NCBI GenBank assembly: GCA_024692955.1
Contig: JAILLW010000019.1
Coordinates: forward strand, 1 to 64,000
DNA: 64,000 nucleotides
Source of the DNA: Lachnospiraceae bacterium
GTDB lineage: Bacteria; Bacillota; Clostridia; Lachnospirales; Lachnospiraceae
Reading direction: 5' to 3'
Positions 33,268-42,205 of the stretch are shown here, in pieces; position 1 is the stretch's first letter; each line of letters opens with the position of its first letter. Below the pieces are notes generated by a model. That model searched no databases. It worked only from the letters and a program-made list of their open reading frames with translations, and had not been told where the DNA came from. The position numbers and the translations under genes are program-made.

Positions 33268-33858
33268 GTGGAAGCAAAAGAAAAACAGCCGGTGGCGCGC
33301 CAGATTGCGATCACGGCAATCCTGCTTGCGGTCTGCATCGCAAGTCAGTTTTTCAAGAATCTCAGTGTTTATATCACAGGTCCCATCGTTAATCTCTGCC
33401 TGATCCTGGCGACTATGACGGCAGGGCTTTTCTGGGGGATCGCTCTTTCCGTTATTACGCCGGTCACGGCTTTCCTCATTACCGGTAATCCGATGATGGC
33501 GGCTGTTCCGGCGGTCATACCCCTTATTATGCTTGGAAATGCCGTTCTGGTGGTCATGGTGCATTATCTGTTCCGTCCCGCCATATCGGGCGGAAAGCCT
33601 CTGGTCAGTGTACGCGCCGTGATCATAGCGGTTCTTTCCTGTCTGGCCAAGGGATGCTTTATGGGGCTTACAATTTCGCTCTGGCTCCTGCCCGCCTTCC
33701 TTCCGGAGAAGATGCAGCCGAAGCTTCCGGTATTTCAGATGACATTTTCGGTCACTCAGTTCGTAACCGCGGTCATCGGGTTTGTATATTTCCATATAGT
33801 TTGGATGCCTGTAAGTAAGATCATCGAAGGAAACGGATCATCGAAGGAGGCGGATTGA
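33268..33858 (+). CDS. ECF transporter S component-like membrane protein
   Basis: 196 residues from GTG 33268, chosen because AGGAGG lies 9 bases upstream; the longer frame from 33190 overlaps the promoter. Five or six hydrophobic helices. The N-terminus [19 protein letters not shown] and [24 protein letters not shown] resemble substrate-binding S components of energy-coupling-factor vitamin/metal transporters. The ligand is unknown and no EcfA/T genes are adjacent, as is common for solitary S components. The stop is 2 bases before the ATG of the hydrogenase-chemoreceptor gene, so the two are translated together. Confidence 0.65.
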   Translation: MEAKEKQPVARQIAITAILLAVCIASQFFKNLSVYITGPIVNLCLILATMTAGLFWGIALSVITPVTAFLITGNPMMAAVPAVIPLIMLGNAVLVVMVHYLFRPAISGGKPLVSVRAVIIAVLSCLAKGCFMGLTISLWLLPAFLPEKMQPKLPVFQMTFSVTQFVTAVIGFVYFHIVWMPVSKIIEGNGSSKEAD

Positions 33859-33860
33859 CT

Positions 33861-35792
33861 ATGGGTTTGGTGAAGACGAATGACAAATGTGTCGGATGCA
33901 ACCGCTGTATCAGTGCCTGCAGCAGTATGGGAGCAAATGTGGCCGTTGAGAGGGGAAGAGTCAACGCGATCGATGTCGATCCCGAGCGCTGTATCGCCTG
34001 CGGAGCATGTCTCGATGTCTGCGAGCATAAGGCAAGAGAGTATGTGGATGATGTGGAAAGGTTCTTTGAAGACCTGAAAAAAGGCGTGAGGATCTCCGTT
34101 CTGATCGCGCCCGCATTTCTTGCCAATTACCCGAGAGAATACGAAAAATATCTTGGAATGCTCAAAAAACTGGGCGTGAACCGCTTCATCAGCGTATCCT
34201 TCGGAGCGGATATCACGACATGGGGATATATCAAATACATCACGGAGCATAAATTCTACGGCGGGATCTCCCAGCCCTGCCCTGCGGTAGTGGGATATAT
34301 CGAGCGCTACACGCCGGAGCTGCTCCCGAAGCTCATGCCGGTTCAGTCTCCCATGATGTGTGCCGCGATCTATGTGAATAAATATATGAAGGTGAGCGAC
34401 AAACTCGCGTTCATCAGTCCCTGCATCGCGAAGAAGAATGAGATCGACGATCCGAACAATAAGGGCTATGTTTCCTACAACCTTACCTTTAAGCATTTGG
34501 TGAACTATCTGAAGGAGCATCCCGTGAGCGGAGCGACTCCCTACAAAGATGAGATCGAATACGGACTCGGCTCGATCTATCCGATGCCCGGCGGCCTGAA
34601 GGAGAATGTTTACTGGCTCCTCGGTGAGGACGCGCTGGTTCGTCAGATGGAAGGCGAGCATCATATGTATGAATACTTAAAGAGAAACAGCGAGATCATC
34701 AAGTGCGGAAGGACTCCTTATCTGTTCGTGGATGCCCTGAACTGCACGAGCGGCTGCCTCTACGGGCCGGGTACGGAAGCCCGTGCCGAGATGGACGAAA
34801 ACGTATTCATGGCGATCCAGAAGATCAAGGCGGAGAGCAAAAATGCTTCAAAGAAATCCGCCTGGGGCAGGGATATTACCCCGGCGAAGAGACTTGAGGC
34901 GCTGAATAAGCAGTTTGCGGATCTGAACCTGAATGATTTCCTGAGAAAATATACGGACAGGAGCGCGAACTGTCAGGTAAAGATACCTGACAACAGGCAG
35001 CTTAATGAGATCTTTATGTCCATGAAAAAGGATACCGAAGAGAAGCGCAGGATCGACTGCGGCTGTTGCGGCTATGAATCCTGCCATGATATGGCTGTGG
35101 CGATCTTTAACGGATTCAATCATATCCATAACTGCGTACATTACATCAAGGACCGTGCCTATGAAGAGAAGGACAAGGCAGTGGAGCTGTCGGATGAGAT
35201 CACAAGAACGCAGGATGAGATGAGGGAGAAGAAGATGTCGATCGCGGAAGAGATCACCGAGAACTTCACGACCCTCAAGGAATCCATTGCGCAGATCGAA
35301 GAAGCCAGCGCGGATAATGCGCATCAGACAGCCGGAATCTCCGATGAAATGGTAGAAGTGGACGGATTCGCGAACGAACTGATGAAGGTTCTCGGCACGA
35401 TTGAAGCGGATCTGAACAAGCTGGAAGCGAACAATACCGCCGTAATCGCGATCTCCTCCCAGACGAATCTGCTGGCCCTGAACGCTTCCATCGAAGCGGC
35501 GCGCGCGGGAGAAGCGGGCAGAGGCTTTGCTGTCGTTGCGGATGAGATCAAAAAGCTGGCGGAGGATTCCAAGGCGACCGCGGACGACAGCAACGCGAAC
35601 AATAAGGATATCAAGGAGACCATCGAGCATCTGATCGAGGAATCCGGAAAACTGAGTGAGATCGTAGGCAGGGTGAACGGCAGAGCCACCAGTCTCGTCG
35701 CCTCCTCGGAGGAAGCCACGGCTTCCATCGGTGTAGTGAAGGAAATGACGCAGAATGTGGAAAACTCTCTGACCCAGATTCTGGCACACTGA
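33861..35792 (+). CDS. [FeFe]-hydrogenase-like sensor fused to chemoreceptor signalling domain
   Basis: 643 residues, no membrane segment. Residues 8-60: two ferredoxin [4Fe-4S] sites ([22 protein letters not shown]). Residues about 75-340: hydrogenase catalytic-type domain with H-cluster loops [17 protein letters not shown] and [11 protein letters not shown]. Residues about 390-425: a further FeS domain ([13 protein letters not shown]). After a coiled coil, residues about 470-640 are an MCP signalling domain with [20 protein letters not shown] then [15 protein letters not shown]. This is the sensory group C type of [FeFe]-hydrogenase, of which chemotaxis-linked members are known. It probably reports H2 or redox state to the chemotaxis or an Mcp-dependent array. 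AAGGAGG precedes ATG 33861. Confidence 0.85.
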   Translation: MGLVKTNDKCVGCNRCISACSSMGANVAVERGRVNAIDVDPERCIACGACLDVCEHKAREYVDDVERFFEDLKKGVRISVLIAPAFLANYPREYEKYLGMLKKLGVNRFISVSFGADITTWGYIKYITEHKFYGGISQPCPAVVGYIERYTPELLPKLMPVQSPMMCAAIYVNKYMKVSDKLAFISPCIAKKNEIDDPNNKGYVSYNLTFKHLVNYLKEHPVSGATPYKDEIEYGLGSIYPMPGGLKENVYWLLGEDALVRQMEGEHHMYEYLKRNSEIIKCGRTPYLFVDALNCTSGCLYGPGTEARAEMDENVFMAIQKIKAESKNASKKSAWGRDITPAKRLEALNKQFADLNLNDFLRKYTDRSANCQVKIPDNRQLNEIFMSMKKDTEEKRRIDCGCCGYESCHDMAVAIFNGFNHIHNCVHYIKDRAYEEKDKAVELSDEITRTQDEMREKKMSIAEEITENFTTLKESIAQIEEASADNAHQTAGISDEMVEVDGFANELMKVLGTIEADLNKLEANNTAVIAISSQTNLLALNASIEAARAGEAGRGFAVVADEIKKLAEDSKATADDSNANNKDIKETIEHLIEESGKLSEIVGRVNGRATSLVASSEEATASIGVVKEMTQNVENSLTQILAH

Positions 35793-35805
35793 TCACGTTT
35801 CGTTT

Positions 35806-36162
35806 ATGAAAGAATACTTTACGAACGCAACCAAAACAGCAGCTACCCTCCGGCTTGTAGTCGGAGGATATCTGCTTTATCTGGATTATTCCGTCTTTGA
35901 TTACGCGATACACAAAACCGGCATCGAGAGGATCATCCTGCTTTTGATCCTGCTGCTCTTCCTCATTGCGGGGGGAGGGCTTATCATCTTTTCGATCATG
36001 GCGCTTGTGAAAGGTTTTCTGGCCGAAAGAAGGCCGGAAGATCCCGGGAAAGACCCTGAGGAAAATCCCGGGGAAGAGAAGACAGAGGAAGCATCGGAAC
36101 CGGAAGAAACCGTGGATACTTCAAAAGAAGAGAAAGATGATGAAGAACCACGGTCCGAATGA
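35806..36162 (+). CDS. Small membrane protein with acidic cytoplasmic tail
   Basis: 118 residues, family not recognised. Two hydrophobic segments (about 15-30 weak, and 43-70 strong: IILLLILLLFLIAGGG) are followed by a 45-residue tail that is almost only Glu, Asp, Pro, Lys and Ser. It begins 13 bp after the hydrogenase-chemoreceptor and may be its third operon member. The ribosome site is poor (no clear GGAGG), so it may depend on translational coupling. No function is claimed. Confidence 0.5.
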   Translation: MKEYFTNATKTAATLRLVVGGYLLYLDYSVFDYAIHKTGIERIILLLILLLFLIAGGGLIIFSIMALVKGFLAERRPEDPGKDPEENPGEEKTEEASEPEETVDTSKEEKDDEEPRSE

Positions 36163-36215
36163 AGAAGAACCACATCCCGGATCGTAAAAGTCATAAAAAC
36201 AATGCATAATTTTGA

Positions 36216-36244
36216 TTGCCATTCATAGCGATGTTTGCTATACT
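36216..36244 (+). promoter_or_regulatory. Promoter for GH51 gene
   Basis: TTGCCA (36216-36221), a 17-bp spacer, TATACT (36239-36244) preceded by TGC, an extended -10. Predicted start 36251, directly at the operator. Confidence 0.65.
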
Positions 36245-36252
36245 TCACTTTA

Positions 36253-36268
36253 GGTAAAACGTTTGACC
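36253..36268 (+). promoter_or_regulatory. 16-bp operator-like palindrome, copy 2
   Basis: GGTAAAACGTTTGACC, identical at 14 of 16 positions to the site at 29409. At about +3 to +18 it would block promoter clearance. Its 3' end is shared with a leader hairpin GACCCC/GGGGTC (36265-36290). Confidence 0.6.
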
Positions 36269-36309
36269 CCCGAAAGGGGTTTCAGGGGTCGGGTTACGCA
36301 GGAGGGAGT

Positions 36310-37824
36310 ATGGCAAAACTATTTATCAACAATGAAAGCAGGAAAAGCACCATCGCGCCCGAAATCTACGGGCACTTTTCCGAGCATCTGGGGCGATGCA
36401 TCTATGAAGGTCTCTATGTCGGCGAAAACTCCGACATCCCGAATACGAACGGAATGCGCAATGATGTGGTATCGGCGCTGAAGGAAATGAAGATCCCGGT
36501 ACTCCGCTGGCCCGGCGGCTGCTTTGCGGACGAGTATCACTGGATGGACGGCATCGGACCGAAGGCCGGCCGGAAAAAGATGATCAATACCCACTGGGGC
36601 GGAGTTGTCGAAGACAACAGCTTCGGTACTCATGAATTCTTTGAACTCTGCAGTCAGCTCGGCTGCAAGACCTATGTAAATATGAATGTCGGAAGCGGTT
36701 CGGTCCGCGAGATGAGCGAATGGGTGGAATATATCACCTTTAAGGGGGTATCCCCCATGGCGGATCTTCGAAAGGAAAACGGCCGCGAAGAGCCCTGGAC
36801 GGTGGATTATGTCGGCGTCGGCAATGAGAACTGGGGCTGCGGAGGAAATATGCGTCCGGTATATTACGCGGACGAATACCGCCGTTATCAGACTTATATC
36901 CGTAATTACGCGGGAAACACTCCCATTCAGAAGATCTGCTGCGGAGCGAATGCCGGTGACTATGACTGGACAAGGAAGGTGCTCGAGACCTGCTTTGACC
37001 ACAGTGACCCGAAACAGCACGGCTATATGGACGGATATTCCCTCCATTATTATACGATCCCGGAGGGCAACTGGGAGCATAAAGGCTCGGCTACGGACTT
37101 CACGGAAGAGACCTTCTACAAGACCCTGAAAGCCGGCTATCATATGGAGGAACTGGTGACCAGACATTCCCATATCATGGACGAATTCGATCCCGAAAAG
37201 AAGATCGGCCTGATGGTTGATGAATGGGGGATCTGGACGGACGTGGAGCCGGGAACGAATCCGGGATTCCTTTATCAGCAGAGCACCATGAGGGATGCGC
37301 TTCTTGCGGGAATGACACTCAACATCTTCAACAAGCATTCCGACCGCGTGCGCATGGCGAACATCGCCCAGCTCATCAACGTGCTTCAGTCCGTAATACT
37401 TACGGAAGGCGAGAAGATGATCAAGACCCCGACCTATTTCGTATTCCGCATGTACGCTGCTCATCAGGGCGGGACCCTGCTTTCGAGCGAACTGCTTGAG
37501 AGCGGTACGGTCGGAAAGGATCAGAACGAACTTCCTAAGGTATTCGAATCCGTATCGGAGAATTCCGACGGCGTGATCACCATCACCCTTACGAACAATT
37601 CACTGGAATCCGGTGAGGAAGTATCCGTGAACCTTTCGAAGGACGGCGGAGCCTACAGTGTCTGCGAAGCTTCGGTGATCACGAATAAGATGAATGCTCA
37701 TAACACGTTTGATGCTCCCGGGACCGTGAAGGAAGAGAAATTTACGGGCTGCGAGAAGACTTCGGACGGCGTCAGGATCACGCTTCCGAAATGCAGCGTG
37801 GTATGCGTAAGGCTTAAGAAATAA
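36310..37824 (+). CDS. Alpha-L-arabinofuranosidase, GH51, cytoplasmic
   Basis: 504 residues, usual for GH51, starting at ATG 36310 behind GGAGGGAG. Family landmarks: GHFSEHLGRCIYEGLY, VLRWPGGCFADEYHW, NTHWGGVVEDNSFGTHEF, the acid/base Glu in GVGNENWGCGG, and the nucleophile Glu in LMVDEWGIW. It removes terminal arabinofuranose from arabinan- or arabinoxylan-derived oligosaccharides. No signal peptide, so it acts on imported substrates, consistent with the CUT1 transporter that carries the same operator. Released L-arabinose would flow to the FGGY kinase and AraD. Confidence 0.95.
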   Translation: MAKLFINNESRKSTIAPEIYGHFSEHLGRCIYEGLYVGENSDIPNTNGMRNDVVSALKEMKIPVLRWPGGCFADEYHWMDGIGPKAGRKKMINTHWGGVVEDNSFGTHEFFELCSQLGCKTYVNMNVGSGSVREMSEWVEYITFKGVSPMADLRKENGREEPWTVDYVGVGNENWGCGGNMRPVYYADEYRRYQTYIRNYAGNTPIQKICCGANAGDYDWTRKVLETCFDHSDPKQHGYMDGYSLHYYTIPEGNWEHKGSATDFTEETFYKTLKAGYHMEELVTRHSHIMDEFDPEKKIGLMVDEWGIWTDVEPGTNPGFLYQQSTMRDALLAGMTLNIFNKHSDRVRMANIAQLINVLQSVILTEGEKMIKTPTYFVFRMYAAHQGGTLLSSELLESGTVGKDQNELPKVFESVSENSDGVITITLTNNSLESGEEVSVNLSKDGGAYSVCEASVITNKMNAHNTFDAPGTVKEEKFTGCEKTSDGVRITLPKCSVVCVRLKK

Positions 37825-37849
37825 GATCCTGAACACGATCGATTCGTAA

Positions 37850-37903
37850 AACGGTATAAAGGCGGTGCGGTTTCTGCTTATGACGGAGGCCGTGCCGTTT
37901 TTT
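37850..37903 (+). terminator. Probable terminator after GH51
   Basis: An imperfect hairpin around ACGG(T)...(G)CCGT ends in six T residues (37898-37903). The region also contains CGTAAAACGGTATAAA (37845-37860), which matches 12 of 16 positions of the operator above, though in a position that argues for coincidence. Confidence 0.5.
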
Positions 37904-37973
37904 CATCCCGTCTGCGTTTATAGTTTTTTTATCTTTTTTCACGGATTCTTTCGAGCAACGGGCTCCTGTTCTA

Positions 37974-37982
37974 TGCTATACT
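37974..37982 (+). promoter_or_regulatory. Extended -10 placing transcription start four bases before the kinase ATG
   Basis: TGCTATACT; the predicted start at 37989 leaves a leader of only about four bases (AGTT) before ATG 37993. No Shine-Dalgarno. Confidence 0.5.
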
Positions 37983-37992
37983 TTTTTCAGTT

Positions 37993-39159
37993 ATGAAACT
38001 CAGGACAAAGCTTCGAATCGCATATCTTACGGTACTGCTGATGCCCATGCTCCTCACGGGGCTTGCTTTTATCACCATCGGCACCCTGCTTTCGAGAGGA
38101 CCGGGTCCGAAGCCTGTCGGCGAAAGATTCGATACGCTCTTTACCCCGCCGGTGGCGCGTCCGCTGTTTTTCTATATGACGCTCGCCATCATACTGATCC
38201 TTGTGATCACCAGCGTGTTTCTGGCGGCCTGGATCTCGAAGAACATCGTAAGTCCGGTAAACGAACTGAATACCGCGATGAACCATATAGCGGACGGAGA
38301 TCTGGAATATGTACTCCCCAATGATCTTGAAGGCGATATCGGTGATCTCTACCGGAATTATGAAGACATGCGCCTGAGACTGAAGGAATCCACCGGTGAA
38401 AAGCTCCAGACGGAGACCCTGAACAAGGAGCTCATAAGCAACATCTCCCATGACCTGAAGACCCCGATCACCTCGATCAAGGGTTATGTCGAAGGAATCA
38501 TGGACGGCGTGGCCGATACGCCGGAGAAGATGAACAAATATATCCGCACCATCTACAACAAGGCCAATGACATGGACAGGCTCATCAACGAGCTGACCGT
38601 TTATTCCGGGATCGACAACAACCGCATCCCCTATAATTTCCACCGGATCAATGTGGCGGATTACTTCGGGGACTGCATTGAAGAAGTGGGTCTGGATCTT
38701 GAATCAAAGGGGATCATTCTGGATTATTCGAATCTGACACCTCCGGATACCCAGATCATCGCGGATCCCGAACAGCTGAAGCGCGTGATCAACAACATCA
38801 TAAGCAACAGCGTAAAATACATCGACAAGACGAGAGAAGCGAGGATCGACATCCGGATCCTGGATGAAACCGATTCCGTCCGCATCGAGATCGAGGACAA
38901 CGGACGGGGGATCGCGGCCAAGGATCTTCCGAATATCTTTGAACGCTTCTACCGCTCGGATTCTTCGCGCAATTCCTCACGGGGAGGGAGCGGCATCGGA
39001 CTTTCGATCGTAAAGAAGATCATTGAAGACCACGGAGGCTATATCTGGGCCACTTCAAAAGAAGGAGAAGGCACCTGTATGCACTTCGTCTTTCGGAAAT
39101 ATGAACAGCTGACTGAAGGAAAGGAAGAAGAGATTTATGAGCAGAATTCTGATCATTGA
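37993..39159 (+). CDS. Sensor histidine kinase (two-component)
   Basis: 388 residues. Transmembrane helices at about 9-30 and 58-80 enclose a very short external loop, so it may sense within the membrane or need a partner. A HAMP segment (KNIVSPVNELNTAM) leads to HisKA with the phospho-acceptor His in ISNISHDLKTPITSIKGY, then HATPase with NNIISNSVKY (N box), EIEDNGRGI (G1) and SGIGLSIVKKIIEDHGG (G2). It overlaps the response regulator gene by 23 bp. No ribosome site is visible; see the promoter just upstream. Confidence 0.92.
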   Translation: MKLRTKLRIAYLTVLLMPMLLTGLAFITIGTLLSRGPGPKPVGERFDTLFTPPVARPLFFYMTLAIILILVITSVFLAAWISKNIVSPVNELNTAMNHIADGDLEYVLPNDLEGDIGDLYRNYEDMRLRLKESTGEKLQTETLNKELISNISHDLKTPITSIKGYVEGIMDGVADTPEKMNKYIRTIYNKANDMDRLINELTVYSGIDNNRIPYNFHRINVADYFGDCIEEVGLDLESKGIILDYSNLTPPDTQIIADPEQLKRVINNIISNSVKYIDKTREARIDIRILDETDSVRIEIEDNGRGIAAKDLPNIFERFYRSDSSRNSSRGGSGIGLSIVKKIIEDHGGYIWATSKEGEGTCMHFVFRKYEQLTEGKEEEIYEQNSDH

Positions 39160-39826
39160 AGATGAAGAAGCCATCGCCGACCTGGAAAAGGATTATCTGG
39201 AACTCAGCGATTTTGAGGTGGAGATCCGAAACAACGGGGACGACGGCCTGAAAGCGGGACTGAACGGGGATTATGACCTCATTGTTCTGGATCTTATGCT
39301 GCCGGGGATCGACGGCTTCGAGATCTGTAAGGAGATACGGGAAAAGAAGAACATTCCCATCATCATGGTTTCCGCGAAAAAGGAGGACATCGACAAGATC
39401 CGCGGTCTCGGCCTCGGGGCGGACGATTATATTACGAAGCCCTTTTCGCCGAGCGAGCTTGTTGCGAGGGTAAAGGCGCATCTTGCAAGGTATGAGAGGC
39501 TCACCAGCTCCCAGGCGGAACAGAATGACATCATCGAGATCCGCGGGATAAAGATCGACAAGACCGCACGCCGCGTCTGGATCGACGGGGAGGAAAAGGC
39601 CTTTACCGGAAAAGAGTTCGATCTTCTCACGTTTCTCGCGGAACACCCGAACCATGTTTATTCCAAGGATGAACTTTTCCGGGAGATCTGGGATATGGAT
39701 TCTATCGGCGATATCGCAACGGTCACCGTACATATCAAAAAGATCCGGGAAAAGATCGAATACGACAGCGCGAATCCTCAGTACATCGAGACGATCTGGG
39801 GTGTGGGATACAGGTTTAAGATCTGA
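39137..39826 (+). CDS. OmpR-family response regulator
   Basis: 229 residues. Receiver domain with IIEDEE acidic pocket, phospho-acceptor Asp in LIVLDLMLPGIDG, Thr/Ser position in IMVSAKK, and Lys in YITKPF. A winged-helix DNA-binding domain follows (FTGKEFDLLTFLAEHPNHVY, VTVHIKKIREKIE, IWGVGYRF). It is the partner of the kinase whose gene it overlaps. Its stop overlaps the ATG of the RluA gene (TGATG), so three genes are translated as a unit. Confidence 0.93.
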   Translation: MSRILIIEDEEAIADLEKDYLELSDFEVEIRNNGDDGLKAGLNGDYDLIVLDLMLPGIDGFEICKEIREKKNIPIIMVSAKKEDIDKIRGLGLGADDYITKPFSPSELVARVKAHLARYERLTSSQAEQNDIIEIRGIKIDKTARRVWIDGEEKAFTGKEFDLLTFLAEHPNHVYSKDELFREIWDMDSIGDIATVTVHIKKIREKIEYDSANPQYIETIWGVGYRFKI

Positions 39827-40533
39827 TGAACATATTATACGAAGACGATCAGATCCTTGTGGTGTTCAAGCCGGCGGGGATCGCCACACAGACATCAAGG
39901 ACCGCTCAGGTGGACATGGTCTCGGAGATCAAGAATCATCTGGCCGGAAAGGATGACCGGAAGGAAAGGAATGAGCCTTATCTGGGACTCGTTCACCGCC
40001 TCGATCAGCCGGTCAGCGGACTTCTTGTATTTGCGAAGACCCGCTCCGCGGCGGCTTCCCTTTCCCATCAGCTGACAAACGGACAGCTTCAGAAGTACTA
40101 CTACGCCATCGTCCTCGGAAAGCCGGAGAACGAGACGGATGTGCTTGTGGACTTTCTTTATAAGGACGGCCACAACAACCGGTCCTATGTGGTGGATGAG
40201 ACTTTTCCGGAAGCGAAGAAGGCGGTTCTCGAATACCGGACCGTAAAGACCCTGATCGCTCTTGAGAACAATACGGAAGCTTCACTTCTCGAGATCAAGC
40301 TGATGACGGGGCGGCATCACCAGATCAGGGTGCAGCTGTCCGCAGCCGGGATCCCGATCCTCGGGGACGGCAAATACGGAAGCGAACGCTCCAAGGATAT
40401 GAGCCGTGAATCGGCCTGCAGATACCCTGCGCTCTGCGCTTATAAACTCCGGTTCGTTCATCCGATGACGGGAAAGGAGCTGACCTTTGAGGAACCACCC
40501 AAAGATGAGATCTTTGAAGCGTTTCTTTCCTGA
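39826..40533 (+). CDS. RluA-family pseudouridine synthase
   Basis: 235 residues without an S4 domain. The catalytic Asp is in LVHRLDQPVSGLLVFAKT, the family's motif II, and the RNA-binding KLMTGRHHQIRVQLSAAG and ILGDGKYG motifs follow. It makes pseudouridine in rRNA or tRNA; the target base cannot be deduced. The start overlaps the response regulator stop and its end overlaps the next gene by 47 bp if TTG 40487 is used there. Confidence 0.9.
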   Translation: MNILYEDDQILVVFKPAGIATQTSRTAQVDMVSEIKNHLAGKDDRKERNEPYLGLVHRLDQPVSGLLVFAKTRSAAASLSHQLTNGQLQKYYYAIVLGKPENETDVLVDFLYKDGHNNRSYVVDETFPEAKKAVLEYRTVKTLIALENNTEASLLEIKLMTGRHHQIRVQLSAAGIPILGDGKYGSERSKDMSRESACRYPALCAYKLRFVHPMTGKELTFEEPPKDEIFEAFLS

Positions 40534-42106
40534 GATACCTGCCGCCGTTTTTCTTTTATTTCTTTTCTGTGTTTATCCCCTTTTCATGAAAAGCGGTTAT
40601 ACGGATATCTGTGCGGACAAGTTTCTTTTCTTCTCCCGCCTGTCGTCTGCCGCCGTTCTCATTCTAATCCTTACGGGAGGAGTCGGATTCTTTCATGGCG
40701 CAATGACGGAGCGTTCCTGCCGGACGGATCTTTTTGTTCTGCTCTGGATGGCGGAAACGGTGATCTCCTTCCTTTTTTCCATCGACCGGAAGACCGCTCT
40801 TTTCGGGACCGACGGCTGGTACATGGGTCTCTTTACCCTGGGAATCCTGGGAGCGCTGTATTTTCTGATCTCGAGGCTGTGGAAGTATTCTCCGATGATC
40901 CTGTATACTGCTCTTGCCTTTTCCGTTCCCGTATATCTTCTTGGGATCCTTGACCGGTTTTCCATACATCTTATCCAGCTTGAACTTCGGGATCCTTCCT
41001 TTATCTCCACCCTAGGAAACATCAACTGGTTCATGGGTTATTACTCCGTGCTTACGGCGGCCGGCGCGGGGCTTCTGATCGCGGAATCAAAAAGGAACGG
41101 CTCCGGGAAAGGAACCGGATTAAAAACCGTATTGCTGTCCGCCTGGATGGTGATCGCCTTTGCCGCCGGCTTTGCCCAGGGCTCCGACAGTGTGCTCCTT
41201 TTTTTCGGAGCGCTTTTTGCGGGATCGGTGCTCTTTTATCCCGAAGGGGCGGGAGAAGAAGGGACATTTTCCGGGAAGATCCGGGCCTTCTTACTGCTCT
41301 TTCTGCTCTTTTGCACGGGAGCTTCGATCATCCGGCTCATGAGACTGCTCCTTCCGGGTTATAATTACGACTCATCGGGACTGCTTTCCCGGATCACGGA
41401 AGGGCCCCTGCCCTTTATCCTGCTGCTATCGGGACTGATCCTTTTTATCCTTTCGCGCTTCCTCTCAGGGAAGACCGGAGAAAAGATGAAAACAGACAGA
41501 CGGCTCTTTTTGATCCTTCTGATCCTTCCTTTTTTCTTCTGGCTTGCCACGGCGCTCCTTCATACAAAAGCAGGGCTTTTTCCGAATCTGCCGGATGATC
41601 TTTTCCTGCTTGATCCGCATTTCGGCTCCGGCCGGGGAGAAGCGTTCCGGGCTGCACTCCTTACCTGGTGGAACCTTCCGCTTGTAAACCGGCTCTTCGG
41701 TGCGGGTCCGGACTGCTTTATGACGGCAGCTTATTCGACGGTACCGCTCGCCGGGGAGCTTACCGTATTCTGGCCGGATGACCTTTTGACGAATGCCCAC
41801 TGTGAACCGCTTACCGTGCTTGTTAACGGGGGGATCGCCGGGCTGATCTGTTTTTACGGGATGCTCTTTTCGGTCTTCTTTCGGGATGATCCGGCCGGGG
41901 ACGATTCCGTTCGGGAGGATCCTGACGGGGATGATACCGGGAGCGTGCTTCGCCTTGCGGTTTTTTGCTATATGATCCATAATCTGATTTCCTTTGCGAC
42001 GATCCTGAATCTCCCGTTTCTTATGATGCTTATGGCGATGTACCGGAGCGGGAAGACAGGGCGGCATACGCAGGAAATCCGAAATTCAGGCCATCCGCTT
42101 TTTTAG
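40487..42106 (+). CDS. O-antigen ligase-like polytopic membrane protein
   Basis: 539 residues from TTG 40487, with AAGGAG 7 bases upstream; ATG 40505 (533 residues) is the alternative. About 11-12 transmembrane segments. Between the last helices the long loop has DPHFGSGRGEAFRAALLTWW, FGAGPDCF and DLLTNAHCEPLTVLVNGGIAGL, corresponding to the GSGRxxxW and NAHNxxL elements of WaaL/Wzy_C proteins, which ligate or polymerise lipid-linked glycans. In the second motif the usual Asn after His is Cys. An acidic low-complexity stretch (about 470-490) follows. It is translationally coupled to the RluA gene. Confidence 0.7.
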   Translation: MRNHPKMRSLKRFFPEIPAAVFLLFLFCVYPLFMKSGYTDICADKFLFFSRLSSAAVLILILTGGVGFFHGAMTERSCRTDLFVLLWMAETVISFLFSIDRKTALFGTDGWYMGLFTLGILGALYFLISRLWKYSPMILYTALAFSVPVYLLGILDRFSIHLIQLELRDPSFISTLGNINWFMGYYSVLTAAGAGLLIAESKRNGSGKGTGLKTVLLSAWMVIAFAAGFAQGSDSVLLFFGALFAGSVLFYPEGAGEEGTFSGKIRAFLLLFLLFCTGASIIRLMRLLLPGYNYDSSGLLSRITEGPLPFILLLSGLILFILSRFLSGKTGEKMKTDRRLFLILLILPFFFWLATALLHTKAGLFPNLPDDLFLLDPHFGSGRGEAFRAALLTWWNLPLVNRLFGAGPDCFMTAAYSTVPLAGELTVFWPDDLLTNAHCEPLTVLVNGGIAGLICFYGMLFSVFFRDDPAGDDSVREDPDGDDTGSVLRLAVFCYMIHNLISFATILNLPFLMMLMAMYRSGKTGRHTQEIRNSGHPLF

Positions 42107-42127
42107 GTGGCGGATTTTTGCGCATTC

Positions 42128-42136
42128 TGATAGAAT
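42128..42136 (+). promoter_or_regulatory. Extended -10 for proS
   Basis: TGATAGAAT, with no clear -35. Predicted start near 42143. No T-box leader is present in the 60 bases before the proS ATG. Confidence 0.4.
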
Positions 42137-42205
42137 GGGTGATAATAAAGTCAGTATTTGAAATCGGAACCGGAAGAACCGGGAACCGTAAGGGAGGAGA
42201 TAAAA

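Noticed and set aside
36319..37464. 381-residue open frame on the minus strand
   Set aside because: Antisense to GH51; no ribosome site and no recognisable family.
37845..37860. Third copy of the arabinose operator (CGTAAAACGGTATAAA)
   Set aside because: Only 12 of 16 matches, no self-complementarity at the ends, and it lies in a terminator region behind GH51.
42107..42205. T-box riboswitch before proS
   Set aside because: The leader after the predicted start is about 60 bases, too short, and no T-box sequence or antiterminator stem is visible.
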